DNA from: Pleomorphomonas sp. PLEO
Lineage (GTDB): Bacteria; Pseudomonadota; Alphaproteobacteria; Rhizobiales; Pleomorphomonadaceae
Reading direction: 5' to 3'
NCBI RefSeq assembly: GCF_041320595.1
Contig: NZ_CP166625.1
Span: forward strand, 5,082,001 to 5,146,000
DNA length: 64,000 nt
A model generated the notes under the pieces. The model was not told the DNA's origin. It made no database searches and saw nothing but the letters and a program-made list of their open reading frames with translations. Made by a program: the position numbers and the translations under genes. Numbering within the stretch: position 1 is the stretch's first letter; the number at the start of each line of letters is the position of its first letter. Of the stretch, positions 33,153 to 41,358 are shown in pieces.

Positions 33153-35453
33153 TCAGGCCGCGGCCCCAGCATTGGCGCGGATGTAGTCGAGGCACGGCCC
33201 GCTCCCGAGCGGTCGTGAGAAAAGGTAGCCCTGGAAACGGCCACAGCCAAGATCGATGAACCTGGGCAGTTGCTCGGGTTGCTCGATGCCCTCCACCACC
33301 GCCCGGAGGCCGAGCGTATGGCTGAGCGCGACGATCGATCGGATGACGTGTTCGTTGAGATCGCCTTGGCTGGTGAAGGTAAGAGAGCGGTCAATCTTCA
33401 GCGTATCAAGCGGCAGTTCGCGCAGGTAGTGCAGCGAGGTGTGGCCCATGCCGAAATCGTCAAGCGCGATGCGAACGCCAGCCTTGCGCAGCCGGAGCAA
33501 TGCTCCAAGCGCCTGGACGGCCGGCGTAAGCGACGTCGATTCCGTGATCTCAAGTTCGAGAAGGCTGGGCTTGAGTCCCTCCTCGGCAAGAATCCGCAAG
33601 ACCGTTCGGTCGAAGTCGGACTCTTGTAACTGGCGTGGTGACACGTTGACAGAGACGATGAGATCGGCAGCCACCGCTTCGCCCCAGGCCGCCCGCTGCC
33701 GACAGGCAAGACGCAGCACATGCTCGCCAAGGCGGTTGATGATGCCTATGTCCTCGGCCAGGGCGACCGTCACCGACGGTGGGATGAGGCCATAGACCTC
33801 ATGCTCCCAGCGCAGCAGCGCCTCGACGCCAAACACGCGCCGCTCGTCTATGCACACCTGCGGTTGATACTGAAGATAGATCCTGTCAGCCGATCCGAGC
33901 GCTTCGCGGAGATCAATAGCCAGTGCGCTGGCGAAGCGCCCCGCTGTATCAGGCAAATCGATGAGCCGATGCCCCTGCACCCCATCAGCGCGCTCTGAAG
34001 CAGCAAGCAACGTCTGCATCGCCCGGGCATTGGCGGCGAACCGCAGCTGCGCGGCAATGCGGACAAAGGGCAAATAGAGAAAGGTTCCAAGGGCTAGCGC
34101 CACGATCTGCACCATGGTGCCAGCTGGAGAGCCTGTTGCCAGGTAGCCACTTAAAAGTGGCGGCATCGTCCAGGGAACCGTATGGCTAGCCACGGGCACA
34201 AAGCCGATTATCGTAGCGAAATAGCCTAGCAACGACAGCACGACGGGCGTGAGGATGAAGGGAATGGCGTAGACCGGGTTCAGGATCAACGGCAGGCCGA
34301 AGACCAGCGGTTCGTTGACGTTGATCAGCGCCGGCAAAAGTGACAGCCAAGCGAGGCGGCGGGCCGAGGGTTCAGGATCGGCAAATAGCAGAGCAATGAT
34401 CAGGCAGAGCGTTGAGCCGGTGCCTCCAAGCCCCGTATAGATTGCAAAGAAACTCCATGTGACGACATGGACCGGCTCACCGGCGTTGAAGCCAGTACCA
34501 CCCGCCGAGGCCACGACTTGCTCCAGCACCGGCCCCATCATGTTGGCCCCGTGCCCGCCTAAGAACCAAATTATCTGCCTCATCAGGGCGTAAACGGCAA
34601 CGAGCAGCGCCGATGGTTGGGCATCATGGAAGGGTGCCGAAATAGCGGTCGACAGAGCGGTCGTCAGGTCTGGCCCTCCGAGTCCAACCTGAACCTGTCG
34701 TATGATGGCAAACACAACGATGGTGGCCATGGCGGCCGGCAGCACCGAGAGAAGATCACCAACCAGCGGGTCTGCGCCGAATCCGCACAGTCTGAAGCGG
34801 AATCGCCGATGCCGGGCGAGAAACAGAAACAAGCAGCTTGCGCTCAAGGCTACGACCAGTGCCGCTGGCAATCCCCTCGTCGATGACAGAGCATCCTTCC
34901 AGTGGTCGAGCGTATCGGGAGCCACCAGGATAAAGAAGCAAGAAAGTGCAACTATGGAAGCGCTTACCGGATTGACCGAATGACGGTCAGCGGGCGCAAC
35001 CTTCAGGCTGGCGAACGAATAAGGAAAGCCAATCACCACCACGAGCGCAACGAGGCCAAAGGTACCCTCGGCAATGGCGCCACAGCCAGTACGAACCGCC
35101 TCGATCATCTCGGCGGGAAACGCGCTGGCAAATGGAAATGAGACCAATGCGGTGATGAAGTGAGCAAAGGCGCCAACAAGCACCAGCGGCAGCGAGAGCA
35201 GCAGGGAGCGCCGCAGGGCGGTCATCAGCGGCCAAGCAGCAAAGCGTCCCATCATCTCGACGATCGGCAAGGATTGGCTATGGAGCCACCGAGTATTGTC
35301 TCGTTCTGGAACAACTGACGCCGATACCGTGTTCGGTCGCACCTCCGCTGATCGTGCCTGTTTCTCGCCTGCGACCGGCTGATCTGTCATGGCTATCGCC
35401 CGCCCCTTGAAACTGCTGCCGCCGCTCTCCTTCGACAGCCGCATGGGCGGCAT
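33153..35453 (-). CDS. PTS EIIC-like membrane domain fused to an EAL c-di-GMP phosphodiesterase
   Basis: This 766-residue fusion has a membrane domain at about 60-470 that resembles the cellobiose/lactose-type PTS EIIC, including GGHGANMM near 299 and the hallmark INVNEPLVFGLPLILNP at 377-393. It is followed by an EAL domain at about 510-760. The EAL catalytic set looks intact: E544 in EALLRW, N in VNVSPRQL, ELEITES, DDFGMGHTSL, LKIDRSL and VVEGIEQPEQ. No IIA or IIB domain or gene is seen, so transport by phosphorylation is unlikely; a sugar-sensing, membrane-bound phosphodiesterase is inferred. The start is uncertain: Met codons at 35453, 35444 and 35390 are all possible, the last with a GGGGCGGG upstream. 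Confidence 0.9.
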   Translation of the reverse strand: MPPMRLSKESGGSSFKGRAIAMTDQPVAGEKQARSAEVRPNTVSASVVPERDNTRWLHSQSLPIVEMMGRFAAWPLMTALRRSLLLSLPLVLVGAFAHFITALVSFPFASAFPAEMIEAVRTGCGAIAEGTFGLVALVVVIGFPYSFASLKVAPADRHSVNPVSASIVALSCFFILVAPDTLDHWKDALSSTRGLPAALVVALSASCLFLFLARHRRFRFRLCGFGADPLVGDLLSVLPAAMATIVVFAIIRQVQVGLGGPDLTTALSTAISAPFHDAQPSALLVAVYALMRQIIWFLGGHGANMMGPVLEQVVASAGGTGFNAGEPVHVVTWSFFAIYTGLGGTGSTLCLIIALLFADPEPSARRLAWLSLLPALINVNEPLVFGLPLILNPVYAIPFILTPVVLSLLGYFATIIGFVPVASHTVPWTMPPLLSGYLATGSPAGTMVQIVALALGTFLYLPFVRIAAQLRFAANARAMQTLLAASERADGVQGHRLIDLPDTAGRFASALAIDLREALGSADRIYLQYQPQVCIDERRVFGVEALLRWEHEVYGLIPPSVTVALAEDIGIINRLGEHVLRLACRQRAAWGEAVAADLIVSVNVSPRQLQESDFDRTVLRILAEEGLKPSLLELEITESTSLTPAVQALGALLRLRKAGVRIALDDFGMGHTSLHYLRELPLDTLKIDRSLTFTSQGDLNEHVIRSIVALSHTLGLRAVVEGIEQPEQLPRFIDLGCGRFQGYLFSRPLGSGPCLDYIRANAGAAA

Positions 35454-35942
35454 CCTTGACCAAAATCGTTGCCGAAATACTGAATAGGTAGACGAAGGCC
35501 GTTATTGTTCAACGAAAACGAGCATTCGGGCGTTGGCGTCGGACCAGCGCCCCAGACCGAAACGACACTTGGAAGCAAGACCGTCGTTTTCCGGAGAATT
35601 CGGCCATTTAGACGGCGATTTTACGTTGCGACGCGACATTGTCCGCCCATCTCTTTGACGCGAAACGATGTTTCACCGGTAGGCGTAAGCCGATCAACGA
35701 CAATCTTGATGCTGACGATTTTGATGAGATCTTGAAGTTAAGGTTATTGAGAGGTTGCCGGCCTAGCCTTGAAATCGACTGTGGCGCTCGCGCGGACGCC
35801 ATATTATTAACGTATGGTTGATTGAGGAAGCTGTACGGGCCGGCTTTTAGTTATTCAGCTCGGGCGATTGGTCGGATACGGCGGATTGGGCGCCGACGCT
35901 ACCGGTCGTGACGCCCCGGTGTCGGGAAAGTGGAGACGCGAC
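35454..35942. other. Divergent intergenic region before the large sensor kinase
   Basis: About 490 bases between the EIIC-EAL gene (minus) and the kinase (plus), with a more AT-rich part at 35600-35830. A 60-codon frame from a TTG at 35639 shows no family resemblance and lacks a good ribosome site. One CtrA-like motif (35807-35821) was noted. Confidence 0.5.
35807..35821 (+). promoter_or_regulatory. CtrA-box-like motif upstream of the sensor kinase
   Basis: TTAACGTATGGTTGA is a TTAA-N7-TTGA, one base away from the alphaproteobacterial CtrA consensus TTAA-N7-TTAA. It lies 122 bases before the start codon of a PdhS/PleC-like kinase, a plausible cell-cycle target. A single near-match has little statistical weight. 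Confidence 0.3.
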
Positions 35943-38900
35943 ATGTCCGGCGGAGCAGATCTGTTCAAAGTCTTGAGCCACGCGGAAAACGTTGTGGCCC
36001 TCATCGCCGATACGCGACCTGCCGTCGTGGTGGACCGGACCGGTGGTCGGCTCCTGTGGGCCAATGCCGCCGGCGCAGCTTTCTTCGGCGTTGCAACGGT
36101 AGAAAAGCTGACGGCGTTGCGCTTCTCGGCTGCCTCGCCCTTCGCCCGTCGTATCGCCATGCTGGACAACACTTTGGCGAGCGGTCAGGACCGGATAGAA
36201 CGCCTGCCGCTGCAGCGCGGCTTGTTGCCGCGCCCCACGGTCTGCAAAGCAAGCCGCGTATTGGCAGACGGGATCAAGGCTATCCTTCTGACCATTGTCG
36301 ATGGGACAGGCTCTCTTCCCAGCGATCCGGCTGCCGCTTTCGCTGCGCTGGCCGCGACCTCCCTGCCCGAAGCCGCTCCCGAGCCCGCCAAAGACCTGGA
36401 AGCCGTCGCCGAGGAAATCGTACCGGAGGCCAAGACGGCTGTCGACAATCTGGCCGGAACAGGCGTGGCCGAACCGATCGAAGCCGCACCCGAGGAAGCC
36501 GCAATTGAGCCCGTAGCGGAAAGCGGCGAGACCATTGCAGAGACAGTTCCGTCGGAGGCTGCGGATGTTATCGGCAGCGCCTCGGAGGAAGTGCCCCCCA
36601 CGGCTGACGAAATCATTGAGACGGAAATCTCCTTCGCTCCCATCGCAAGTATCTCCGCCAATGCCGAGGAGATCGCATCCGAGGCTGTCGAGGCTGTTAC
36701 AGAGGAAGCTCCAGCCGAGCCGGTAGAGACCACCATCGAGGAAGCGCTGCCCGAAGCTGTCGAGGCCGTTGCAGAGGAAGCTCCGGCCGATCCGGTAGAG
36801 ACCACCATAAAGGAGGCGCTGCCCGAGGCTGTTGAGGCCGTTGCAGAGGAAGCTCCGGCCGATCCGGTAGAGACCACCATCGAGGAAGCGCTGCCCGAGG
36901 CTGTCGAGGCCGGTACAGAGGAAGCTCCAGCCGATCCGGTAGAGACCACCATAAAGGAAGCTCTGCCGGAGACTGTCGAGGCCGCCGCGGCGATAGCTGA
37001 GGAAGCCTCACCCGAGCTGGGCGAAGAGGGCGAGACTCCCGTCGAAGAAGCAGCGCCTGAAACTGTCGAGGTGCTGCAAGCGACGACAGAACCGGCGTTC
37101 ATCTTCCCGGCTCATGGCCGGGCCGTGCGCTTTGTCTTCGAATTGAATCCGCAACTCGCGTTCACTTTCGTTTCCGCCGATCTGGCCCAGACGGTTGGTC
37201 CCGGCATGGCGGACATTCTTGGCCGTAGCTGGACGGACGTCGCCGGTCGTCTCGAATTCGACCCCGTGGGGCGGATCGCCGAGGCGCTCGGCCGTCGCGA
37301 TACCTTTACCGGCCTGACCGTGGACTGGCCGGTGGAAGGAGAGAACCTGCGTGTACCGGCCGATCTAGCGGGCATGCCGGTGTTCGGGCGCGAGCGGTCG
37401 TTCCGAGGCTATCGCGGATTCGGCGTGCTAAAGACGGGAGCCGCCTTCGAAGCCCCGGTCCCTGCAGAACCCATCGCTCTTTCCGAGCCTGACGAGTCCG
37501 TCGTGCTTCCGCCCGTTCAAGGGAGCGAAACGGCGAGCACCGTCACTGAGCAGACTGAACCGGCGACACCCATTGAAATGGACGCCGTCTCCGGTGACCA
37601 GACGCCAGCTTTAGTGCCAGAGATCATCAATGACCTGCCGATGGCAGGCGAAGCCGCGTCCGATGAAGTGATCTCGGTTGCGATTGACCAGGCTGTTGAG
37701 AAACAGAACCTCACAGCCGAGCCGCGGGAAGAGCCCAGCGACATCGAACCGGCCTACGCCCTCGAAGACACGGCCGTAGAGACGACCGAGCTGCCGGATG
37801 CTCCGGCAGAGATCATTGCGGCAACCGAGCACCTCGACCCACTCAACGCGAACGACGCCGTGGAGTCGGAAGAACCGAGCGTTGATGCATCTGATGAAAC
37901 CGAGGAAGTCGTTCCCGAGGCTATTGTCTCCGAACCGCCGGTTTCCATCGAACACCTTACCTCGGAAGAGCCGGCGCCCACAGAGGACGAACCGGCCGAG
38001 ACTGTGCCGGAAAGCGCTCTTTCCCCGTCGGCTGGTGGCGTTGAAGACGAGCCGGTTGTTGCCGAGGAGGAGCCTGCCGAGGCAGACGAATTGCCCGAAC
38101 CGCTGCCGCTCGTGACGCCGCCACCGGAAAGCGACATGGCGGACGTGGCCGAATCAGAGCCGCCCGTTCCGTCGGTTGCCGAAGTCGTGTCGTCGCCGTC
38201 GACAACACACCGAACGTTTGCCAGCCTGACGGGCGACAAGGCGCGGGCGCTTTCCAAACCCGAGCGCGACGCCTTCGACAAGATCGCCGAGGCACTGGCC
38301 GACGCTTTCGGCCCACGTCTGCTCGCCGAGCAGACGGACCGAACCGTTGCTCCTCAGGTGCCGGTCATCGCCCGCAAGACGGAGGGGTCGGCCGACATCG
38401 GTGCGTCCGTCGACATTGCTCTGCTCGACAAACTGCCGGTGGCGCTCGCCATCCTCAGGGGTGGTGACATCATCCATGCCAATCGAGCCTTTCTTGAGCT
38501 CTGCGGATATTCGGATGTTGCCGCGATCGATGCCGACGGCGGTTTTGCCCAGGTATTCGAAGGATCCGCCCTCAACCGCGACGCAGCCAATCCAGCCATA
38601 CGGCGGCGCGATGGCGTCGAAATTCCGGTGTCTGCGCGGCTGCATTCGATGCCGTTGGAGGGAGGCATCGCCTCGCTGCTGGTTGTGCAGGAAACTGTCG
38701 CCACCACCAGCCGCGACCGCCTCGCCACAGCCGAGCAGCGGGCGGAGGATATGGAAGCCATCCTCGACACCGCTACCGACGGTGTGCTGGTGCTCGATCA
38801 TAAGGGACTGGTCATCGGCGCCAACAAATCGGCCGAAGCGCTGTTCGGCAACGAGCGGTCCCATATGATCGGCATGGCCTTCGTCGACCTTCTGGCACCG

Positions 38901-39839
38901 GAAAGCCACCGCTCCGCCCTAGACTACCTAGACGGTCTCAGCCGCAACGCGCTCTCCAGCGTGCTCAATGACGGGCGGGAAGTTATAGGCCGCGTTGCCG
39001 GCGGTGGCCTGGTGCCGCTGTTCATGACCGTCGGCCGCGTGTCGACGACCAAGTTCTGCGCCGTGCTCCGGGACATCACACAGTGGAAGCGGGCGGAGGA
39101 AGAACTGACGTCAGCCAAGAAAGCGGCGGAGAATGCCTCGTCGCAGAAGTCCGACTTCCTGGCCAAGATGAGCCATGAGATCCGCACGCCGCTCAACGCC
39201 ATCATCGGCTTCTCCGAAGTCATGATGGAAGAGCGCTTCGGCTCGGTGGGCAACGACCGCTACAAGGAATACCTGCGCGACATCCACGTGTCGGGCACCC
39301 ACATCATGAGCTTGGTCAATGACCTCCTCGATCTCTCCAAGATCGAGGCCGGCAAGCTCGAGCTGACCTTCGAGGCGGTCGGACTCAACGATGTGGTCCG
39401 GGAATGCGCGGCGCTGATGCAGCCGCAGGCCAACCGCGAGCGGATCATCATCCGTACCTCGCTGTCATCCAGCCTGCCGCCGGTGGTGGCCGACAACCGC
39501 AGTCTTCGGCAGATAACCCTGAACCTGTTGTCCAACGCCGTGAAGTTCAATTCGGCTGGCGGGCAGGTGATCGTCTCGACGCTCTACGAGGAGTCCGGCG
39601 AGGTCGTGCTGAGGGTGCGAGACACCGGCCAGGGGATGAGCGAGGGCGACATCGTCAAGGCGATGGAGCCGTTCCGTCAGCTGTCGACGTCGCGGACAGG
39701 TGGTGGAACCGGCCTCGGTTTGCCGCTCACCAAGGCACTGGTGGAAGCCAATCGTGCCGCTTTCCAGATCGACTCGGCGCCCGGCCAGGGAACGATGATC
39801 CAGATCACGTTTCCCTCGACGCGCGTTCTCGCCGAATAG
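35943..39839 (+). CDS. Large PAS-domain sensor histidine kinase, PdhS/PleC-like
   Basis: This 1298-residue kinase has no clear membrane segment. It has a PAS-like N-terminus (about 15-110), a long acidic Ala/Glu/Pro-rich linker (about 125-380) with four 24-residue repeats at 247-342, a second PAS-like region (about 385-510), another acidic linker, two C-terminal PAS domains (about 825-1045), then HisKA with H1078 in MSHEIRTPLNAIIGFSEVM and an ATPase domain with NLLSNAVKFN, DTGQGMSEGDI and GGGTGLGLPL. The catalytic core resembles the alphaproteobacterial cell-cycle kinases PdhS/PleC/DivJ, which act on DivK. A TTG at 35868 gives a longer frame, but ATG 35943 matches the PAS start. No response regulator is adjacent. 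Confidence 0.88.
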   Translation: MSGGADLFKVLSHAENVVALIADTRPAVVVDRTGGRLLWANAAGAAFFGVATVEKLTALRFSAASPFARRIAMLDNTLASGQDRIERLPLQRGLLPRPTVCKASRVLADGIKAILLTIVDGTGSLPSDPAAAFAALAATSLPEAAPEPAKDLEAVAEEIVPEAKTAVDNLAGTGVAEPIEAAPEEAAIEPVAESGETIAETVPSEAADVIGSASEEVPPTADEIIETEISFAPIASISANAEEIASEAVEAVTEEAPAEPVETTIEEALPEAVEAVAEEAPADPVETTIKEALPEAVEAVAEEAPADPVETTIEEALPEAVEAGTEEAPADPVETTIKEALPETVEAAAAIAEEASPELGEEGETPVEEAAPETVEVLQATTEPAFIFPAHGRAVRFVFELNPQLAFTFVSADLAQTVGPGMADILGRSWTDVAGRLEFDPVGRIAEALGRRDTFTGLTVDWPVEGENLRVPADLAGMPVFGRERSFRGYRGFGVLKTGAAFEAPVPAEPIALSEPDESVVLPPVQGSETASTVTEQTEPATPIEMDAVSGDQTPALVPEIINDLPMAGEAASDEVISVAIDQAVEKQNLTAEPREEPSDIEPAYALEDTAVETTELPDAPAEIIAATEHLDPLNANDAVESEEPSVDASDETEEVVPEAIVSEPPVSIEHLTSEEPAPTEDEPAETVPESALSPSAGGVEDEPVVAEEEPAEADELPEPLPLVTPPPESDMADVAESEPPVPSVAEVVSSPSTTHRTFASLTGDKARALSKPERDAFDKIAEALADAFGPRLLAEQTDRTVAPQVPVIARKTEGSADIGASVDIALLDKLPVALAILRGGDIIHANRAFLELCGYSDVAAIDADGGFAQVFEGSALNRDAANPAIRRRDGVEIPVSARLHSMPLEGGIASLLVVQETVATTSRDRLATAEQRAEDMEAILDTATDGVLVLDHKGLVIGANKSAEALFGNERSHMIGMAFVDLLAPESHRSALDYLDGLSRNALSSVLNDGREVIGRVAGGGLVPLFMTVGRVSTTKFCAVLRDITQWKRAEEELTSAKKAAENASSQKSDFLAKMSHEIRTPLNAIIGFSEVMMEERFGSVGNDRYKEYLRDIHVSGTHIMSLVNDLLDLSKIEAGKLELTFEAVGLNDVVRECAALMQPQANRERIIIRTSLSSSLPPVVADNRSLRQITLNLLSNAVKFNSAGGQVIVSTLYEESGEVVLRVRDTGQGMSEGDIVKAMEPFRQLSTSRTGGGTGLGLPLTKALVEANRAAFQIDSAPGQGTMIQITFPSTRVLAE
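36681..36968 (+). repeat. Four tandem 72-bp coding repeats in the sensor kinase
   Basis: Units start at 36681, 36753, 36825 and 36897, each encoding a 24-residue acidic unit of the form EAVEA..EEAPA.PVETTI.EALP. Units 1 and 3 have IEEALP and units 2 and 4 IKEALP, which suggests duplication of a 144-bp pair. Such repeats are prone to length change. Confidence 0.9.
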
Positions 39840-39866
39840 CGACATTGCCCAGCTGTGAAAATGCGG

Positions 39867-39899
39867 CACCCGGCGGAGATTTCCGCCGGGTGTTTTGTT
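39867..39899 (+). terminator. Rho-independent terminator of the sensor kinase gene
   Basis: Perfect 11-base arms (CACCCGGCGGA/TCCGCCGGGTG) with a GATT loop are followed by TTTTGTT, 27 bases after the stop. Confidence 0.9.
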
Positions 39900-40085
39900 G
39901 ACGCAGCTGCTTGGAACCATCGGCAGGCGCGGCTTTCCGCCCCCCGAAAATCTCTATCTGCTTGTTTTTGAGCAGCTTCCGACGTGAGCCTCGACACAGC
40001 TTCGCCGGAACTGCGCGAGCCCCGCGTCGAACGGCCGGCTGGCCTGCGCCGACGACCTCGCGTTTACACGTGCTTGAAAATGAAA

Positions 40086-40102
40086 TTGATAATGATTATC
40101 AA
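40086..40102. promoter_or_regulatory. Iron-responsive (Fur/RirA-type) box upstream of bfd
   Basis: TTGATAATGATTATCAA is a perfect 8-1-8 palindrome containing GATAATGATTATC, nearly the classical Fur core. It lies 92 bases before the bfd start. Which iron regulator binds (Fur/Mur, RirA or Irr) cannot be told from the sequence. Confidence 0.7.
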
Positions 40103-40194
40103 CTAAGACATGCGGGCTGGGGCGTTTCCTCACTCGCCTGAGCGGAAACGCGGAGAGCTACGGGCGCCGTCAATGGCGCCCCCGGAGTTCATCA

Positions 40195-40488
40195 ATGATC
40201 GTCTGTCACTGCAACGTCCTGACCGTCGAAGACATTCAGGGAGCCGTCGACGAATTACTGACCGAGATGCCCCTCCGCGTCATTACGCCTGGCCTCGTCT
40301 ACCGACGCCTTGGCACGCGTGGCCGCTGCTGCGGATGCTTCCCGCTGGCCATTGACGTCATCAACTCGCATATCGAGCAGCGTCTCGCCGCCGACGATCT
40401 GGCCGAGCGCCGGCAACAGATCGTCGAGCAGCAACGCGCTTATCGCGAAAATATGCCGAACCGTCGCCGTGTCGCCGCCGACGCCTGA
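40195..40488 (+). CDS. bfd: Bacterioferritin-associated ferredoxin
   Basis: This 97-residue (2Fe-2S)-binding protein has the Bfd cysteine set C4-x-C6 and C45-x2-C48, plus an extra C46 (VCHCNVLT and GRCCGCFP). Bfd reduces the haem of bacterioferritin so that stored iron can be released. GGAG lies eight bases before the ATG. The last 35 residues form a charged tail beyond the basic Bfd fold. It is convergent with bfr about 155 bases away and has its own iron-type box upstream, in line with induction under iron shortage. Confidence 0.92.
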   Translation: MIVCHCNVLTVEDIQGAVDELLTEMPLRVITPGLVYRRLGTRGRCCGCFPLAIDVINSHIEQRLAADDLAERRQQIVEQQRAYRENMPNRRRVAADA

Positions 40489-40525
40489 GCATCGGCGGTC
40501 AGATCAGCAGGTTGTCATCCGGCTA

Positions 40526-40573
40526 AACTAGAGCCTATCCGGCGAACTCAGGTTCGCCGGATAGGCTCTAGTT
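40526..40573. repeat. Perfect 22-bp inverted repeat between bfd and bfr
   Basis: Two 22-base perfectly complementary arms flank a TCAG loop. It lies between the convergent genes and would form a stem on both transcripts, so it may end both. It is adjacent to a second palindrome, and together they look like a dispersed intergenic repeat. Confidence 0.8.
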
Positions 40574-40585
40574 CCTTGTTAAGAC

Positions 40586-40629
40586 GCAATTCCGGACGCA
40601 AAACCGGTGTCCACTTTTGCTGGAATTGC
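40586..40629. repeat. Imperfect palindromic element, rhizobial intergenic repeat type
   Basis: GCAATTCC/GGAATTGC outer arms and GCAAAA/TTTTGC inner arms surround a central CCGGTGTCCAC. It resembles short palindromes often scattered between genes of rhizobia. CTAGAG occurs at both ends of the joint element (40529 and 40631), hinting at one composite unit. Confidence 0.65.
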
Positions 40630-40643
40630 CCTAGAGGTCGTCG

Positions 40644-41129
40644 TCATTCGGCCTTGTCGGTGCTGGCAGCATTGAGCTGGATGTAGGCCGCCTCGCCGAT
40701 CTTGTCGTAGAGGGAGATCTGCGTCTCGAGGAAATCGATATGACCTTCCTCGTCCTTCAGCAATTCCGTGAACAACTCCATCGATACGTAGTCGCCTTCC
40801 TCGGCGCACAGGAGCCGCGAAGCGCGATAGGAGTTGCGCGCGTCGATCTCGCCGGCGAGGTCAGCCTCGAGAATTTCACGAACCGTCTGGCCGATGCGGA
40901 GCGGTGGAATGGTCTGAAGGTTGGGATGGCCTTCCAGGAAGATGATACGGGAAATCAGCTTGTCAGCATGCTGCATTTCCTCGATCGACTCTTCGCGCTC
41001 CTTCTTGGCAAACTTGGTGACACCCATATCCTCAAGGAGACGATAGTGGAGCCAATACTGGTTGACGGCGCCAAGCTCAAGGAACAGGGCCTCATTGAGC
41101 CGCTCGATAACCTTCTCATTCCCACGCAT
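40644..41129 (-). CDS. bfr: Bacterioferritin
   Basis: This 161-residue haem-containing iron-storage protein assembles as a 24-subunit shell. The diiron ferroxidase ligands are all present: E18, E51, H54, E94, E127 and H130, and the haem ligand M52 (EMQHADKLI). AAGGAGG lies seven bases before the ATG. An Irr-type ICE motif sits immediately upstream of that site, indicating repression by Irr when iron is scarce, the opposite behaviour to bfd. Normal length, intact gene. Confidence 0.97.
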   Translation of the reverse strand: MRGNEKVIERLNEALFLELGAVNQYWLHYRLLEDMGVTKFAKKEREESIEEMQHADKLISRIIFLEGHPNLQTIPPLRIGQTVREILEADLAGEIDARNSYRASRLLCAEEGDYVSMELFTELLKDEEGHIDFLETQISLYDKIGEAAYIQLNAASTDKAE

Positions 41130-41142
41130 GAAAACCTCCTTG

Positions 41143-41159
41143 GTTAGAATTCTTCTAAC
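41143..41159. promoter_or_regulatory. Irr iron control element (ICE) upstream of bfr
   Basis: GTTAGAATTCTTCTAAC has perfect seven-base arms around TTC and matches the ICE pattern TTTAGAA-N3-TTCTAAA except for the outermost pair. Its position directly next to the Shine-Dalgarno suggests a short leader and repression. Confidence 0.75.
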
Positions 41160-41358
41160 TTATGGCAAGCCGAAAGAAATGCAAGCTGTCTTCACGTGGG
41201 CGCCCCCCGCCGGCTCACCCGGAAATCAATCTAGAAGCAAATGGCTAGCGGTGGCAATTGACCCGAGGTCGGTGTCTTTTCCGCCCGTCGCGCGAGAATC
41301 CGCCTCGTCTGAACTTGCCCAAACCCCATGCTCAGATGGCAATATCTGGCACTAAGGC

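Larger units (their letters stand above)
39840..40194. other. Intergenic region between kinase and bfd
   Basis: About 350 bases holding the kinase terminator (39867-39899) and the iron-type palindrome (40086-40102). No gene is recognised in the rest. Confidence 0.6.

Noticed and set aside
35639-35821. Possible 60-residue small protein upstream of the sensor kinase
   Set aside because: TTG start without a ribosome site and no recognisable similarity; left as part of the intergenic description.
36681-36968. Tandem repeats as a CRISPR array
   Set aside because: The units are contiguous, in frame and coding, with no unique spacers.
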